Below, piece by piece: positions 26,332 to 34,445 of a stretch of 64,000 nt of DNA. The position numbers and the translations under genes were made by a program. Position 1 is the first letter of the stretch; the number at the start of each line of letters is the position of its first letter. Source of the DNA: Kamptonema formosum PCC 6407 (lineage in GTDB: Bacteria > Cyanobacteriota > Cyanobacteriia > Cyanobacteriales > Microcoleaceae); NCBI RefSeq assembly GCF_000332155.1, contig NZ_KB235904.1:772946-836945 (forward strand), in the 5' to 3' direction. Under the pieces are notes generated by a model. The model saw only the letters and a list, made by a program, of their open reading frames with translations. It was not told the DNA's origin and did not search any database.

Positions 26332-27870
26332 ATGATAACTAATCAAATAATTAATATCGTCAAAAGTTTAACAGCATCAACTCTGATGGCAGCGACCGCA
26401 TCTTCTCCTAGTGTAGCCCAGTTGCCACCACCCCCCCCTCCTTTGCCCGTTCCTGCACCGGCACCATTTCCCATTCCCGTACAGTCAGCCATCCAAACCT
26501 CTGAAGCATACACTTTAGGAGCAGGCGATCGCATTCAAATTGACATTTTTAACGTCCCCGAATACAGCGGCCCCAACGGTCAGCACCAAATCCTTGCCGA
26601 CGGTACTCTCAGCCTCCCCTTAATTGGCAACCTCGGCGTTCAAGGCATGACCTTAGAACAAGCTGCTGACGAGATTAAACAGCGATATGGCAAATACCTC
26701 AGACGGCCGGTAATTACCCTGAAATTGCTGGCCCCGCGACCTCTACAAATCGCCATTGCCGGCGAAGTTCACCGTCCCGGTTCCTATACAGTATCCCCCT
26801 CATCTGGCCCCGGTGGCTTCGCAGAGCAAGTAGGAACCCAACTCCCAACAGTCACGCGGGCCCTAAAAATGGCCGGCGGTATTACCCCCTCCGCCGACGT
26901 TCGCCAAATCAAAATCCGTCGGCCTCAACGCGGCGGGCCAGAACAAATTATTAATGTCAACCTTTGGGAATTATTGCAGAGTGGTGACTTACGTAGTGAT
27001 ATTACCTTACGAGATGGAGACGCTATTTATATCCCCACTGTCACTGATATTAACCGCGAGGAAAACCGCACTTTAGCAAATGCAAATTTTTCCTCAGAAA
27101 GTAATGAAGCTATTAATATTGCAGTAGTCGGTGAAGTGGCCCGTCCCGGTACTTACACTCTAGGTAGAGATATTCAAACTAATCAAATCACAGCTATCGA
27201 GGCTAATGGAAATCAAACACTGCTCAGCTCAAACGAACCTCCACCAGACACTAGCGGGCCAAGCACTGTTACTAAAGCAATTAAACTAGCAGGAGGCATT
27301 ACCCAACAAGCCGACATTCGCCAGATTCAAGTTCGCCGCATCACCCGCGCCGGCACGGAACAAACGATTAGTGTTAATCTTTGGGAACTATTACAGGCGG
27401 GAGATATAACCCAAGACGTAATGCTGCAACAAGGAGATACTATTATCGTCCCGAAAGCAGATAATACAAACTCCATTGAAAATGCAGAAGTGGGAAATTC
27501 TAGCTTCTCTCCAGATACAATTAATATTAGCATAGTTGGGGAAGCGATCAGACCAGGAGCTATTGCTGTCCCGCCGAGCACTTCTTTAAATCAAGCCTTA
27601 TTAGCAGCCGGAGGATTTAATAAAGCACGAGCCGATATGAGTTCAGTAGAATTAATTAGATTGAATCCCAACGGTACTGTTTCCCGGCGGACTATCTCTA
27701 TTAATTTTGAGGCGGCGGTGAATGAAGAAACTAATCCTTTGCTTCGTAGTAATGACGTAATTATGGTAAAACGCTCCGGTCGTGCGGCATTCTCAGATAG
27801 AGTAGGGGGAACTATAGCTCCTTTTAGTCCATTTTTAGGAATTCTCAGAGTTTTCGATTTATTTCGATGA
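26332..27870 (+). CDS. Polysaccharide export outer-membrane protein (Wza-like, three SLBB-type domains)
   Basis: 512 aa. N-terminal secretion signal ending near SPSVAQ (residue about 31), a Pro/Ala-rich spacer, then a Poly_export domain (about 60-140: YTLGAGDRIQIDIFNVPEYSG, RPVITLKL). SLBB-like repeats follow at about 145-245, 258-370 and 392-480, each opening with an IAxVGEVxRPGxYT-type motif (IAIAGEVHRPGSYT, IAVVGEVARPGTYT, ISIVGEAIRPG). These proteins form the outer-membrane export channel for capsular or exopolysaccharide. It pairs with the Wzc-like gene 126 nt downstream. Confidence 0.92.
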   Translation: MITNQIINIVKSLTASTLMAATASSPSVAQLPPPPPPLPVPAPAPFPIPVQSAIQTSEAYTLGAGDRIQIDIFNVPEYSGPNGQHQILADGTLSLPLIGNLGVQGMTLEQAADEIKQRYGKYLRRPVITLKLLAPRPLQIAIAGEVHRPGSYTVSPSSGPGGFAEQVGTQLPTVTRALKMAGGITPSADVRQIKIRRPQRGGPEQIINVNLWELLQSGDLRSDITLRDGDAIYIPTVTDINREENRTLANANFSSESNEAINIAVVGEVARPGTYTLGRDIQTNQITAIEANGNQTLLSSNEPPPDTSGPSTVTKAIKLAGGITQQADIRQIQVRRITRAGTEQTISVNLWELLQAGDITQDVMLQQGDTIIVPKADNTNSIENAEVGNSSFSPDTINISIVGEAIRPGAIAVPPSTSLNQALLAAGGFNKARADMSSVELIRLNPNGTVSRRTISINFEAAVNEETNPLLRSNDVIMVKRSGRAAFSDRVGGTIAPFSPFLGILRVFDLFR

Positions 27871-27996
27871 GCCAAAAATAAAATTTAATTTACTAATCTC
27901 AGTCAAATTCCAAAGCTCAAAACCGCGAACTATTGCAAGACTAACCAACAATCTGACTAACAATCTAAAATCCCCTTAAAAAGTTGTAGGTGCAAA

Positions 27997-30318
27997 ATGA
28001 AGCCAGAACCAAATTCACAATTAATAGTAATTAATTCTAAGAAAACACAAGCAGCACAGCCAAAATTAAATTCCGTCCTTTATCCAGACGAGTTTTACAA
28101 ACAGCAAGATAAAACTGAAATAGAACAGACGAGTATCTGGGATGTCTTTCGACGCAGAGCTATTTTAATTGTGGGAGTGACAGCAGCACTAACTACGGCA
28201 GCTTTTAGCTGGACTTTAACCCAAACAAATGAATATGAAGGTAAGTTTCAGCTATTAGTAGAACCTGTAATTACTGAAAACACCTTAGCAAAAATTTACT
28301 CGGGAGAGCTGAAGCTACAACCAGCCGCACCCGTCAATCAAGAAAAGTCTGGCTTTGATTATAACTCTCAGATTCAGGTTTTGCAGAGTCCCCAAGTCAT
28401 GTCTCCGATTATTAAACAACTGCAAACCAAGTATCCCGATATTGACTATAAAACTCTGTTTGGAAAAACTACTGAAAACGTCCAATTGGGAGAAGACAAA
28501 CTCTCGATTAAACGCCTTAATAACACCAAAATCTTAGAAGTACGTTATCGCGATACTGACCCCAAAAAAATCCAATTTGTTTTGGATAAAGTTGTTGAAG
28601 GCTATCGCCGTTACAGCCTGCAAGATGGCAAAACAGATATCCGTAAAAGCTCTGATTTTATTCAATCCCAAATTCCACCGTTGAGGAAACGAATCGACGG
28701 CGCACAAGCAGAATTACAAAAACTACGGCAACAATATAATTTTATCGATCCTCAAATCCAAACTCAACAACTTGCTCAGCAAATGAGTCAACTTCAAACT
28801 CAGAGGTTGGACACTCAAACGCAGAAAAATCAACAGGAATTACTCTACAAGAACCTGGAAGCACAGCTAGGATTAGATCAAAGACAAGCATTAATGGCAT
28901 CTGCACTTACCCAAGCACCTCGCTATCAAGCTTTACTGACTCAATTGCAACAATTAGAAGCAAATATTGCGATTAATTTAGCTACTTATACTCAAGAAAG
29001 TCCGCAAATGCAATCGATGTTAGAGCAGCGCAAAAATTTGCTACCTTTGTTACGACAAGAAGCTGAGCGAGTTTTGGGTACTGACTTAGGTAAAGTTAAT
29101 CCACAAGTTTTGGCTTTTCAGGATTCTGTGCGGATGAAATTAATCGAGGAATTGGTGAATACTGCTAATCAAATTCAGGTATTAGGAGTACGCAATCAGG
29201 TTCTCGAACAAGCGGAAAAACAGTTAAGTCAATACGCGCAAGTATTTCCTGTGGTGCTTCGCCGCTATGCTGATTTGCAGCGGGATTTAGAAACCAGTAA
29301 TAATACGCTCAATGGTTTATTAGCCAAACAACAAGCTTTACAACTTGAAGCTGTGGGTGTGAAAGATGTGGCTTGGGATGTGATTGCTAAGCCAGAAATT
29401 CCTCGTTATCAAAATGGGGAGTTGATACCAGTTTCTCCCAATATGCCTTTAAATTTGGCTGTAGGCGGAGTTGCAGGATTGCTTTTGGGGATGCTTTTAG
29501 CGCAGTTGGCGGAACGGTTTCAACATAAGGTTTTCCACACGCCGGAAGAAGCTAAATATACTTTACAATTGCCTTTGTTAGGGGTAATTCCTGTTAGCGA
29601 TAAAGTTTTGCGGCTTCCTTCTGCTGAGACTGCGGCGATTGATTTGGAAAATCCGCCTACTCCTACAAATGCGTTTCAGGAAGCTTTTAGATCGTTGAAT
29701 GCTAATATTCGGTTGTTGAATGTTGACAGTCCCATTCGGTCTTGTGCAATTACATCTTGTCAAGTTGCAGATGGTAAGTCTACTGTAGCGGTAAATCTGG
29801 CAATGGCGGCGGCGGCGATGGGTCAGCGGGTGTTATTGGTAGATGCTGATTTACGGCGGCCGCAGGTGCATGAAATGTTATGCTTGCCAAATTGGAAGGG
29901 TTTAAGTAGTGTAATTACTGAGGATTTGGAGGTAGAGGAGGTGATGGTACAATCGCCAAGAGAGGATAATTTATTTGTGTTAACCTCTGGCCCATTTTTC
30001 CCCGATCCCACTAAGTTGCTTTCGTCTCGGAAAATGCAACATTTAATGGAGAATTTGTCAAGTAAATTCGACTTGATTATTTACGATACTCCGCCGCTTT
30101 TGGGTTTAGCGGATGCGAATTTGTTGGGTGCTCATACTAATGGGTTAATGTTGGTGGTGGGATTGAATCAAACTGAGCGAGAGGCCTTACTTTTGGCCTT
30201 AGAAGATTTGAAAATGGCGGGGATTCCCTTGTTGGGAATGGTGGCGAATGGGGATAAGGGAAGCAGGTATTATTATCAATCTTATGGTCAGAATTATTTT
30301 GAGCAAACATCGGCTTGA
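27997..30318 (+). CDS. Wzc-like polysaccharide co-polymerase / BY-type tyrosine autokinase
   Basis: 773 aa, inner membrane. Residues about 45-140 are a Wzz domain with first transmembrane segment AILIVGVTAALTTAAFSW. A long coiled coil spans about 205-450 in the periplasm. The second transmembrane segment is LNLAVGGVAGLLLGMLLAQL (about 485-505). The cytoplasmic BY-kinase domain has Walker A VADGKSTVAVNLAMA, Walker A' VLLVDADLRRP, Walker B FDLIIYDTPP and a C-terminal tyrosine cluster SRYYYQSYGQNYFE for autophosphorylation. It controls chain length and export of exopolysaccharide with the Wza-like protein encoded just upstream. Confidence 0.93.
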   Translation: MKPEPNSQLIVINSKKTQAAQPKLNSVLYPDEFYKQQDKTEIEQTSIWDVFRRRAILIVGVTAALTTAAFSWTLTQTNEYEGKFQLLVEPVITENTLAKIYSGELKLQPAAPVNQEKSGFDYNSQIQVLQSPQVMSPIIKQLQTKYPDIDYKTLFGKTTENVQLGEDKLSIKRLNNTKILEVRYRDTDPKKIQFVLDKVVEGYRRYSLQDGKTDIRKSSDFIQSQIPPLRKRIDGAQAELQKLRQQYNFIDPQIQTQQLAQQMSQLQTQRLDTQTQKNQQELLYKNLEAQLGLDQRQALMASALTQAPRYQALLTQLQQLEANIAINLATYTQESPQMQSMLEQRKNLLPLLRQEAERVLGTDLGKVNPQVLAFQDSVRMKLIEELVNTANQIQVLGVRNQVLEQAEKQLSQYAQVFPVVLRRYADLQRDLETSNNTLNGLLAKQQALQLEAVGVKDVAWDVIAKPEIPRYQNGELIPVSPNMPLNLAVGGVAGLLLGMLLAQLAERFQHKVFHTPEEAKYTLQLPLLGVIPVSDKVLRLPSAETAAIDLENPPTPTNAFQEAFRSLNANIRLLNVDSPIRSCAITSCQVADGKSTVAVNLAMAAAAMGQRVLLVDADLRRPQVHEMLCLPNWKGLSSVITEDLEVEEVMVQSPREDNLFVLTSGPFFPDPTKLLSSRKMQHLMENLSSKFDLIIYDTPPLLGLADANLLGAHTNGLMLVVGLNQTEREALLLALEDLKMAGIPLLGMVANGDKGSRYYYQSYGQNYFEQTSA

Positions 30319-30660
30319 GTTACAAAAATAAAGTCCGGCGGTTGAAACCGCAGCTACACAAACAAAGTCCGCCTACGCGGACTAATAGATGTTGAGGCAT
30401 CTCTTATACCAAATCCGACTTAAATAACCCTTTATTCTTTAGTCCGCGTAGGCGGACTTTGTGCGTGTAGTAGCGATTTCAATCGCCATTATTAAAGGGT
30501 CTGGGAATCTGTTGTCCGATCGCACTGACCCTCAGAAAAAATAAAAAATGCTGGCGATCGCTTCTAAACAAGATATAATTAAAGTTTGAGAGCTTTAAGC
30601 TCGATCGCATTGAGGAAGATACGGCACCAGCCGCAAATGAAAATCTTAGATTTACTCAAG
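30319..30660. repeat. Spacer with two opposed copies of a AGTCCGCGTAGGCGGACT element
   Basis: One copy runs on the minus strand (about 30333-30390; AAGTCCGCCTACGCGGACT plus a GCGGTTGAAACCGC palindrome). One runs on the plus strand (about 30438-30492; AGTCCGCGTAGGCGGACT then GCGATTTCAATCGCC). A third copy is at 40512-40560. No gene was seen in the 400-nt spacer apart from these and the terminator-like hairpin that follows. Confidence 0.75.
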
Positions 30661-30664
30661 TACC

Positions 30665-30699
30665 ACCCCCGCCTAAATCAAAGCTTAGAGGGGGTTTTT
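30665..30699 (+). terminator. Rho-independent-type hairpin before the SSADH gene
   Basis: ACCCCC..CTAA pairs with TTAG.GGGGGT, followed by a run of five T. It lies only 29 nt upstream of ATG 30728, so it may end an upstream leader transcript or act as an attenuator for the SSADH/2-OG decarboxylase transcript. Regulation is inferred. Confidence 0.5.
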
Positions 30700-30727
30700 G
30701 CATCTTTTTTGCAAAGGAGATGAAGCA

Positions 30728-32095
30728 ATGGCTATTGCGACAATTAACCCCACAACGGGGGAAACACTCAAAACTTATGCACCCGACTCGGATGCAGAAA
30801 TTGAAGCTAAGCTGGAATTAGCACAGCAGGCATTTAGCAAATACCGCCGCCTGCCATTTGAACAAAAAGCGAAGTGGATGCAGGCAACTGCGGATATTTT
30901 GGAACGCGATCGCGAAAAATTTGCCAAAATTATGACCCTGGAAATGGGTAAAACTTTAAAATCTGCGATCGCAGAAGTCGAAAAATCGGCTTTAGGTTGT
31001 CGTTATTACGCTGAAAATGCGCCCCAATTTCTCGCCGACGCACCAGCAAAAACCGACGCTAGCCAAAGTTTTGTCCGCTACCAACCCCTCGGCCCCATTT
31101 TGGCCGTCATGCCTTGGAACTTCCCATTTTGGCAGGTTTTCCGCTTTGCTGCACCCGCACTCATGGCCGGCAATGTTGGCTTACTCAAACACGCTTCTAA
31201 CGTACCACAGTGCGCCTTAACTATCGAAGAAATCTTTACAGAAGCGGGTTTTCCCCCCGGAGTGTTTCAAACCTTGCTAGTTGGTGCCGATAAAGTAGCA
31301 AATATTGTTACTGACGATCGCGTTAAAGCAGCAACCCTGACAGGAAGCGAACCAGCGGGTGCAAGTTTAGCAGCAGCGGCGGGAAAAAGTTTGAAGAAAA
31401 CAGTGCTGGAATTGGGGGGAAGTGACCCGTATATTGTAATGCCGAGTGCCGATATCGCCGCTGCCGCGTCAACTGCTGTCACCGCCAGGACGATCAATAA
31501 CGGTCAGTCTTGTATTGCCGCAAAACGCTTTATTTTGGCAGACGCGATCGCCGACGAATTTCTCAAACATTTTGTCGCCAAAATGGAGGCTTTAAAAATT
31601 GGCGATCCCATGCTTCCAGACACAGATATTGGCCCTTTAGCAACCCCAAATATTCTCCAAGAATTAGACACTCAAGTACAAGCTTGCATTCAGTCGGGAG
31701 CCAAACTCTTGACTGGTGGTCGCGCTTTATCTGAGCAACCAGGAAATTTCTATCAGCCTACCATTTTAGCAGAAATTCCTGCGGATTCTCCCGCCCGCCT
31801 TGAGGAATTTTTCGGCCCAGTAGCTTTAGTATTCCGGGTATCTGGAATTGACGAAGCTATTGAGTTAGCAAATAGCACATCTTTCGGTTTAGGAGCATCA
31901 GCTTGGACGGCGGAAAAAACAGAAAGCGATCGCTTTATTTCCGAACTAGAAGCCGGATCGGTATTTATTAACGGTTTAGTCAAATCTGACCTCAGATTGC
32001 CATTTGGTGGGATTAAACGTTCCGGTTACGGTCGCGAATTGAGCGTCCAAGGAATTCACGAATTTGTTAACATTAAAACAGTGTGGGTGAAATAA
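30728..32095 (+). CDS. gabD: Succinate-semialdehyde dehydrogenase
   Basis: 455 aa from ATG 30728, with AGGAG about 10 nt upstream (an in-frame start at 30698 would include the hairpin tail). Aldehyde dehydrogenase features: PWNFPFWQVFRFAAPALMAGN, TGSEPAGASLAAAAGKSLKKTVLELGGSDPYIV (catalytic Glu) and NNGQSCIAAKRF (catalytic Cys). In cyanobacteria this enzyme oxidises succinic semialdehyde, made from 2-oxoglutarate by a ThDP decarboxylase, to succinate. That decarboxylase is encoded two genes downstream, which fixes the role well. Cofactor preference (NADP in characterised homologues) cannot be read here. Confidence 0.92.
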   Translation: MAIATINPTTGETLKTYAPDSDAEIEAKLELAQQAFSKYRRLPFEQKAKWMQATADILERDREKFAKIMTLEMGKTLKSAIAEVEKSALGCRYYAENAPQFLADAPAKTDASQSFVRYQPLGPILAVMPWNFPFWQVFRFAAPALMAGNVGLLKHASNVPQCALTIEEIFTEAGFPPGVFQTLLVGADKVANIVTDDRVKAATLTGSEPAGASLAAAAGKSLKKTVLELGGSDPYIVMPSADIAAAASTAVTARTINNGQSCIAAKRFILADAIADEFLKHFVAKMEALKIGDPMLPDTDIGPLATPNILQELDTQVQACIQSGAKLLTGGRALSEQPGNFYQPTILAEIPADSPARLEEFFGPVALVFRVSGIDEAIELANSTSFGLGASAWTAEKTESDRFISELEAGSVFINGLVKSDLRLPFGGIKRSGYGRELSVQGIHEFVNIKTVWVK

Positions 32096-32117
32096 ATTGA
32101 AATAATCGGGAGGATAG

Positions 32118-32387
32118 GTGAAACCTATTAGGTGGACAGTTCACGCGCTGCAAAACCTCGCAACTCGTGAAATTAGCCGACAAGAAGCTGATCTAACACT
32201 GCAAACGCCTGAATTTATCGTTAATAGCAATCAATCTGCACGACAAATCTTTATGAAGCGGTACTTTGATACAAATTTACAGTAGGAAATGCTAATGCGA
32301 ATTGTAGTAGAAGAAACTTCAACAGAGATAGTAGTTTGTACGCTGTACAAAACTTCGCAGATTCACAGATACTTGAGAGGACTTTAG
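32118..32387 (+). pseudogene. DUF4258 gene with an in-frame TAG
   Basis: GTG 32118 has a GGGAGG Shine-Dalgarno 5 nt upstream and reads KPIRWTVHALQNLATREISRQEADL, a DUF4258 N-terminus, to ARQIFMKRYFDTNLQ. TAG at 32283-32285 then interrupts, and the same frame continues EMLMRIVVEETSTEIVV and VCTLYKTSQIHRYLRGL to TAG 32385-32387. Without the first stop this is a full-length protein of about 89 aa. The rest of the frame is undamaged, so the nonsense change looks recent; a sequencing error is the alternative. DUF2283 starts 2 nt after the final stop. Confidence 0.75.
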
Positions 32388-32389
32388 TT

Positions 32390-32587
32390 ATGAAAGTAGC
32401 TTACGATCCCGAAACAGATTCACTGACAATTACAATGCGAGAAAGTCGGATTAAAGAAAGTGATGAAGTTTACCCAGGTGTAATTTTAGACCTTGGCTAT
32501 GATGGTGAAATCGTGCGATTTGAGATTTTGTCAGCATCTAAAGTTGTCCAAAAACTCCCCCAAATTCCAGTTGTTTTAGGCGAATAA
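32390..32587 (+). CDS. DUF2283 small protein (partner of the broken DUF4258)
   Basis: 65 aa from ATG 32390; longer in-frame starts would run inside the DUF4258 frame. KVAYDPETDSLTITMRESRIKESDEVYPGVILDLGYDGEIVRFEILSAS matches DUF2283 closely, more canonically than the copy at 12013. It lies between the SSADH and 2-OG decarboxylase genes on the same strand, with 29 nt to the next start. Inferred to be the antidote or regulatory half of the pair; if so it persists although its partner is disrupted. Confidence 0.85.
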   Translation: MKVAYDPETDSLTITMRESRIKESDEVYPGVILDLGYDGEIVRFEILSASKVVQKLPQIPVVLGE

Positions 32588-32616
32588 ATCCCAATTTACA
32601 GAGGAGAAAAACGGAA

Positions 32617-34254
32617 ATGAATACAGCTCAATTATTAGTGAAATGTCTGGAAAATGAAGGCGTAGAATACGTATTCGGACTCCCTGGTGAAGAAAATCTC
32701 GAAGTTTTAGAAGCCTTGAGAAATTCTTCAATTAAGTTTATCACCACTCGCCACGAACAAGGCGCAGCTTTCATGGCTGATGTTTACGGACGTTTGACAG
32801 GAAAAGCCGGCGTTTGTTTATCTACCTTGGGGCCAGGTGCAACCAATTTAATCACTGGCGTTGCTGATGCTGACTTAGACGGTGCTCCCCTAGTAGCAAT
32901 TACGGGACAAGTCGGGACAGACAGGATGCACACACAATCTCATCAATATTTAGATTTGGTCGCAATGTTTGCTCCAGTTACTAAATGGAATGCTCAAATT
33001 GTGCGCCCTAGTATTACTCCCGAAATTGTCCGCAAAGCATTTAAAATTGCTCAGAGCGAAAAACCAGGAGCAGTTCACATAGATGTGCCAGAAAATATTG
33101 CGGCAATGGAGGTTGAGGGTATTCCGCTTAACAAAGACGATCGGGAAAAAACCTATGGTGGCTTTCAGAGTATCAATAAAGCAGCAGTCGCCATTTCTAA
33201 AGCTATTAATCCCCTAATTTTAGTTGGCAATGGAGCAATTCGTGCTAATGCAAGTGCGGCTTTAACGGAATTTGCCACTCATTTAAATGTCCCCGTTGCT
33301 AATACTTTTATGGGCAAAGGAATGATTCCTTATACTCATCCGTTAGCCTTATGGTCGGCGGGTTTACAGAAGCGGGATCACATTAGCTGCGCTTTTGATA
33401 ATACCGATCTAGTGATTGCCATTGGCTATGACTTAATTGAGTATTCGCCCAAGAAATGGAATCCTCAAGGCACCATTCCTATTATCCACATTGGCGTTGA
33501 TCCAGCAGAAATTGACAGCAGCTATATTCCTATTGTAGAAGTTTTAGGCGATATTTCTGACTCTTTGAATGAAATTTTACGGCGGACAGATCGCAAGGGA
33601 AAACCAGAACCATTTGCCGTACAATTACGAGCCGATATTCGCGCCGATTACGAGCGCTATGCTAAAGATGATGGTTTTCCTATTAAGCCCCAAAAAATAG
33701 TTTACGACTTACGGCAGGTGATGGGCCCGGATGATATTGTGATCTCAGATGTGGGCGCTCATAAAATGTGGATGGCCCGTCACTACCACTGCGATCGCCC
33801 CAATACCTGTTTAATTTCTAATGGGTTTGCGGCGATGGGAATTGCGATTCCAGGCGCGATCGCAGCTAAACTTGTTTATCCCGACAGGAAAGTAGTAGCG
33901 GTAAGCGGTGACGGCGGTTTTATGATGAATTGCCAAGAGTTAGAAACTGCGCTGCGAGTAGGTACTAATTTTGTTACTCTCATCTTTAATGATGGCGGTT
34001 ATGGCTTGATTGAGTGGAAGCAAGAAGATTACTTTGGCAAGTCAGCTTTCATCAAGTTCGGCAATCCAGATTTTGTGAAGTTTGCCGAAAGTATGGGTTT
34101 GAAAGGCTATCGAGTTGAAGCTGCAAGTGATTTAATTCCTATACTCAAAGAAGCCCTTGCCCAAGATTTACCTGCTGTGATTGACTGCCCTGTAGACTAC
34201 CGAGAAAATGCTATTTTTAGCAAAAAAGCTGGAGGTTTAAGCTGCAAGATGTAA
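32617..34254 (+). CDS. 2-Oxoglutarate decarboxylase (ThDP-dependent, acetolactate synthase-like)
   Basis: 545 aa; GAGGAG precedes the ATG. N-terminal ThDP domain with YVFGLPGEENLEVLEALRNS and the catalytic Glu in TTRHEQGAAFMADVYGRLTG. The C-terminal diphosphate/metal motif is SGDGGFMMNCQELETA...NDGGYGLIEWKQ. Such genes are usually auto-annotated as acetolactate synthase large subunit. Pairing with SSADH in the same order and strand matches the characterised cyanobacterial bypass of 2-oxoglutarate dehydrogenase (Synechococcus 7002). It makes succinic semialdehyde and CO2 in the cytoplasm. A true IlvB would normally have an IlvN partner, absent here. Confidence 0.85.
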   Translation: MNTAQLLVKCLENEGVEYVFGLPGEENLEVLEALRNSSIKFITTRHEQGAAFMADVYGRLTGKAGVCLSTLGPGATNLITGVADADLDGAPLVAITGQVGTDRMHTQSHQYLDLVAMFAPVTKWNAQIVRPSITPEIVRKAFKIAQSEKPGAVHIDVPENIAAMEVEGIPLNKDDREKTYGGFQSINKAAVAISKAINPLILVGNGAIRANASAALTEFATHLNVPVANTFMGKGMIPYTHPLALWSAGLQKRDHISCAFDNTDLVIAIGYDLIEYSPKKWNPQGTIPIIHIGVDPAEIDSSYIPIVEVLGDISDSLNEILRRTDRKGKPEPFAVQLRADIRADYERYAKDDGFPIKPQKIVYDLRQVMGPDDIVISDVGAHKMWMARHYHCDRPNTCLISNGFAAMGIAIPGAIAAKLVYPDRKVVAVSGDGGFMMNCQELETALRVGTNFVTLIFNDGGYGLIEWKQEDYFGKSAFIKFGNPDFVKFAESMGLKGYRVEAASDLIPILKEALAQDLPAVIDCPVDYRENAIFSKKAGGLSCKM

Positions 34255-34256
34255 AT

Positions 34257-34440
34257 TAGGTAATTGGTAATTGGTAATTGCTAATGGCTAATGGCTAATG
34301 GCTAATGGCTAATGGCTAATGGCTAATGGCTAATGGCTAATTACCCATCTCCCCCATCTCCCTCATCTTCCTCATCTCCCCCATCTCCCCCATCTCCCCC
34401 ATCTCCCCCATCTCCCCCTTCTTCCTTCTTCCTTCTTCCT
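34257..34440. repeat. TTGGTAA, GGCTAAT and CATCTCCCC tandem repeats
   Basis: TTGGTAA units (34260-34280), at least eight GGCTAAT heptamers (34283-34340), then CATCTCCCC/CATCTTCCT 9-mers (34345-34420) and a short CTTCCTT run. They fill the whole convergent spacer between the decarboxylase and the GGDEF-EAL gene. Confidence 0.9.
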
Positions 34441-34445
34441 TCGAC

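Noticed and set aside
32617-34254. Acetolactate synthase large subunit (ilvB)
   Set aside because: No small subunit nearby, and order with SSADH matches the 2-oxoglutarate decarboxylase locus; kept as alternative only.
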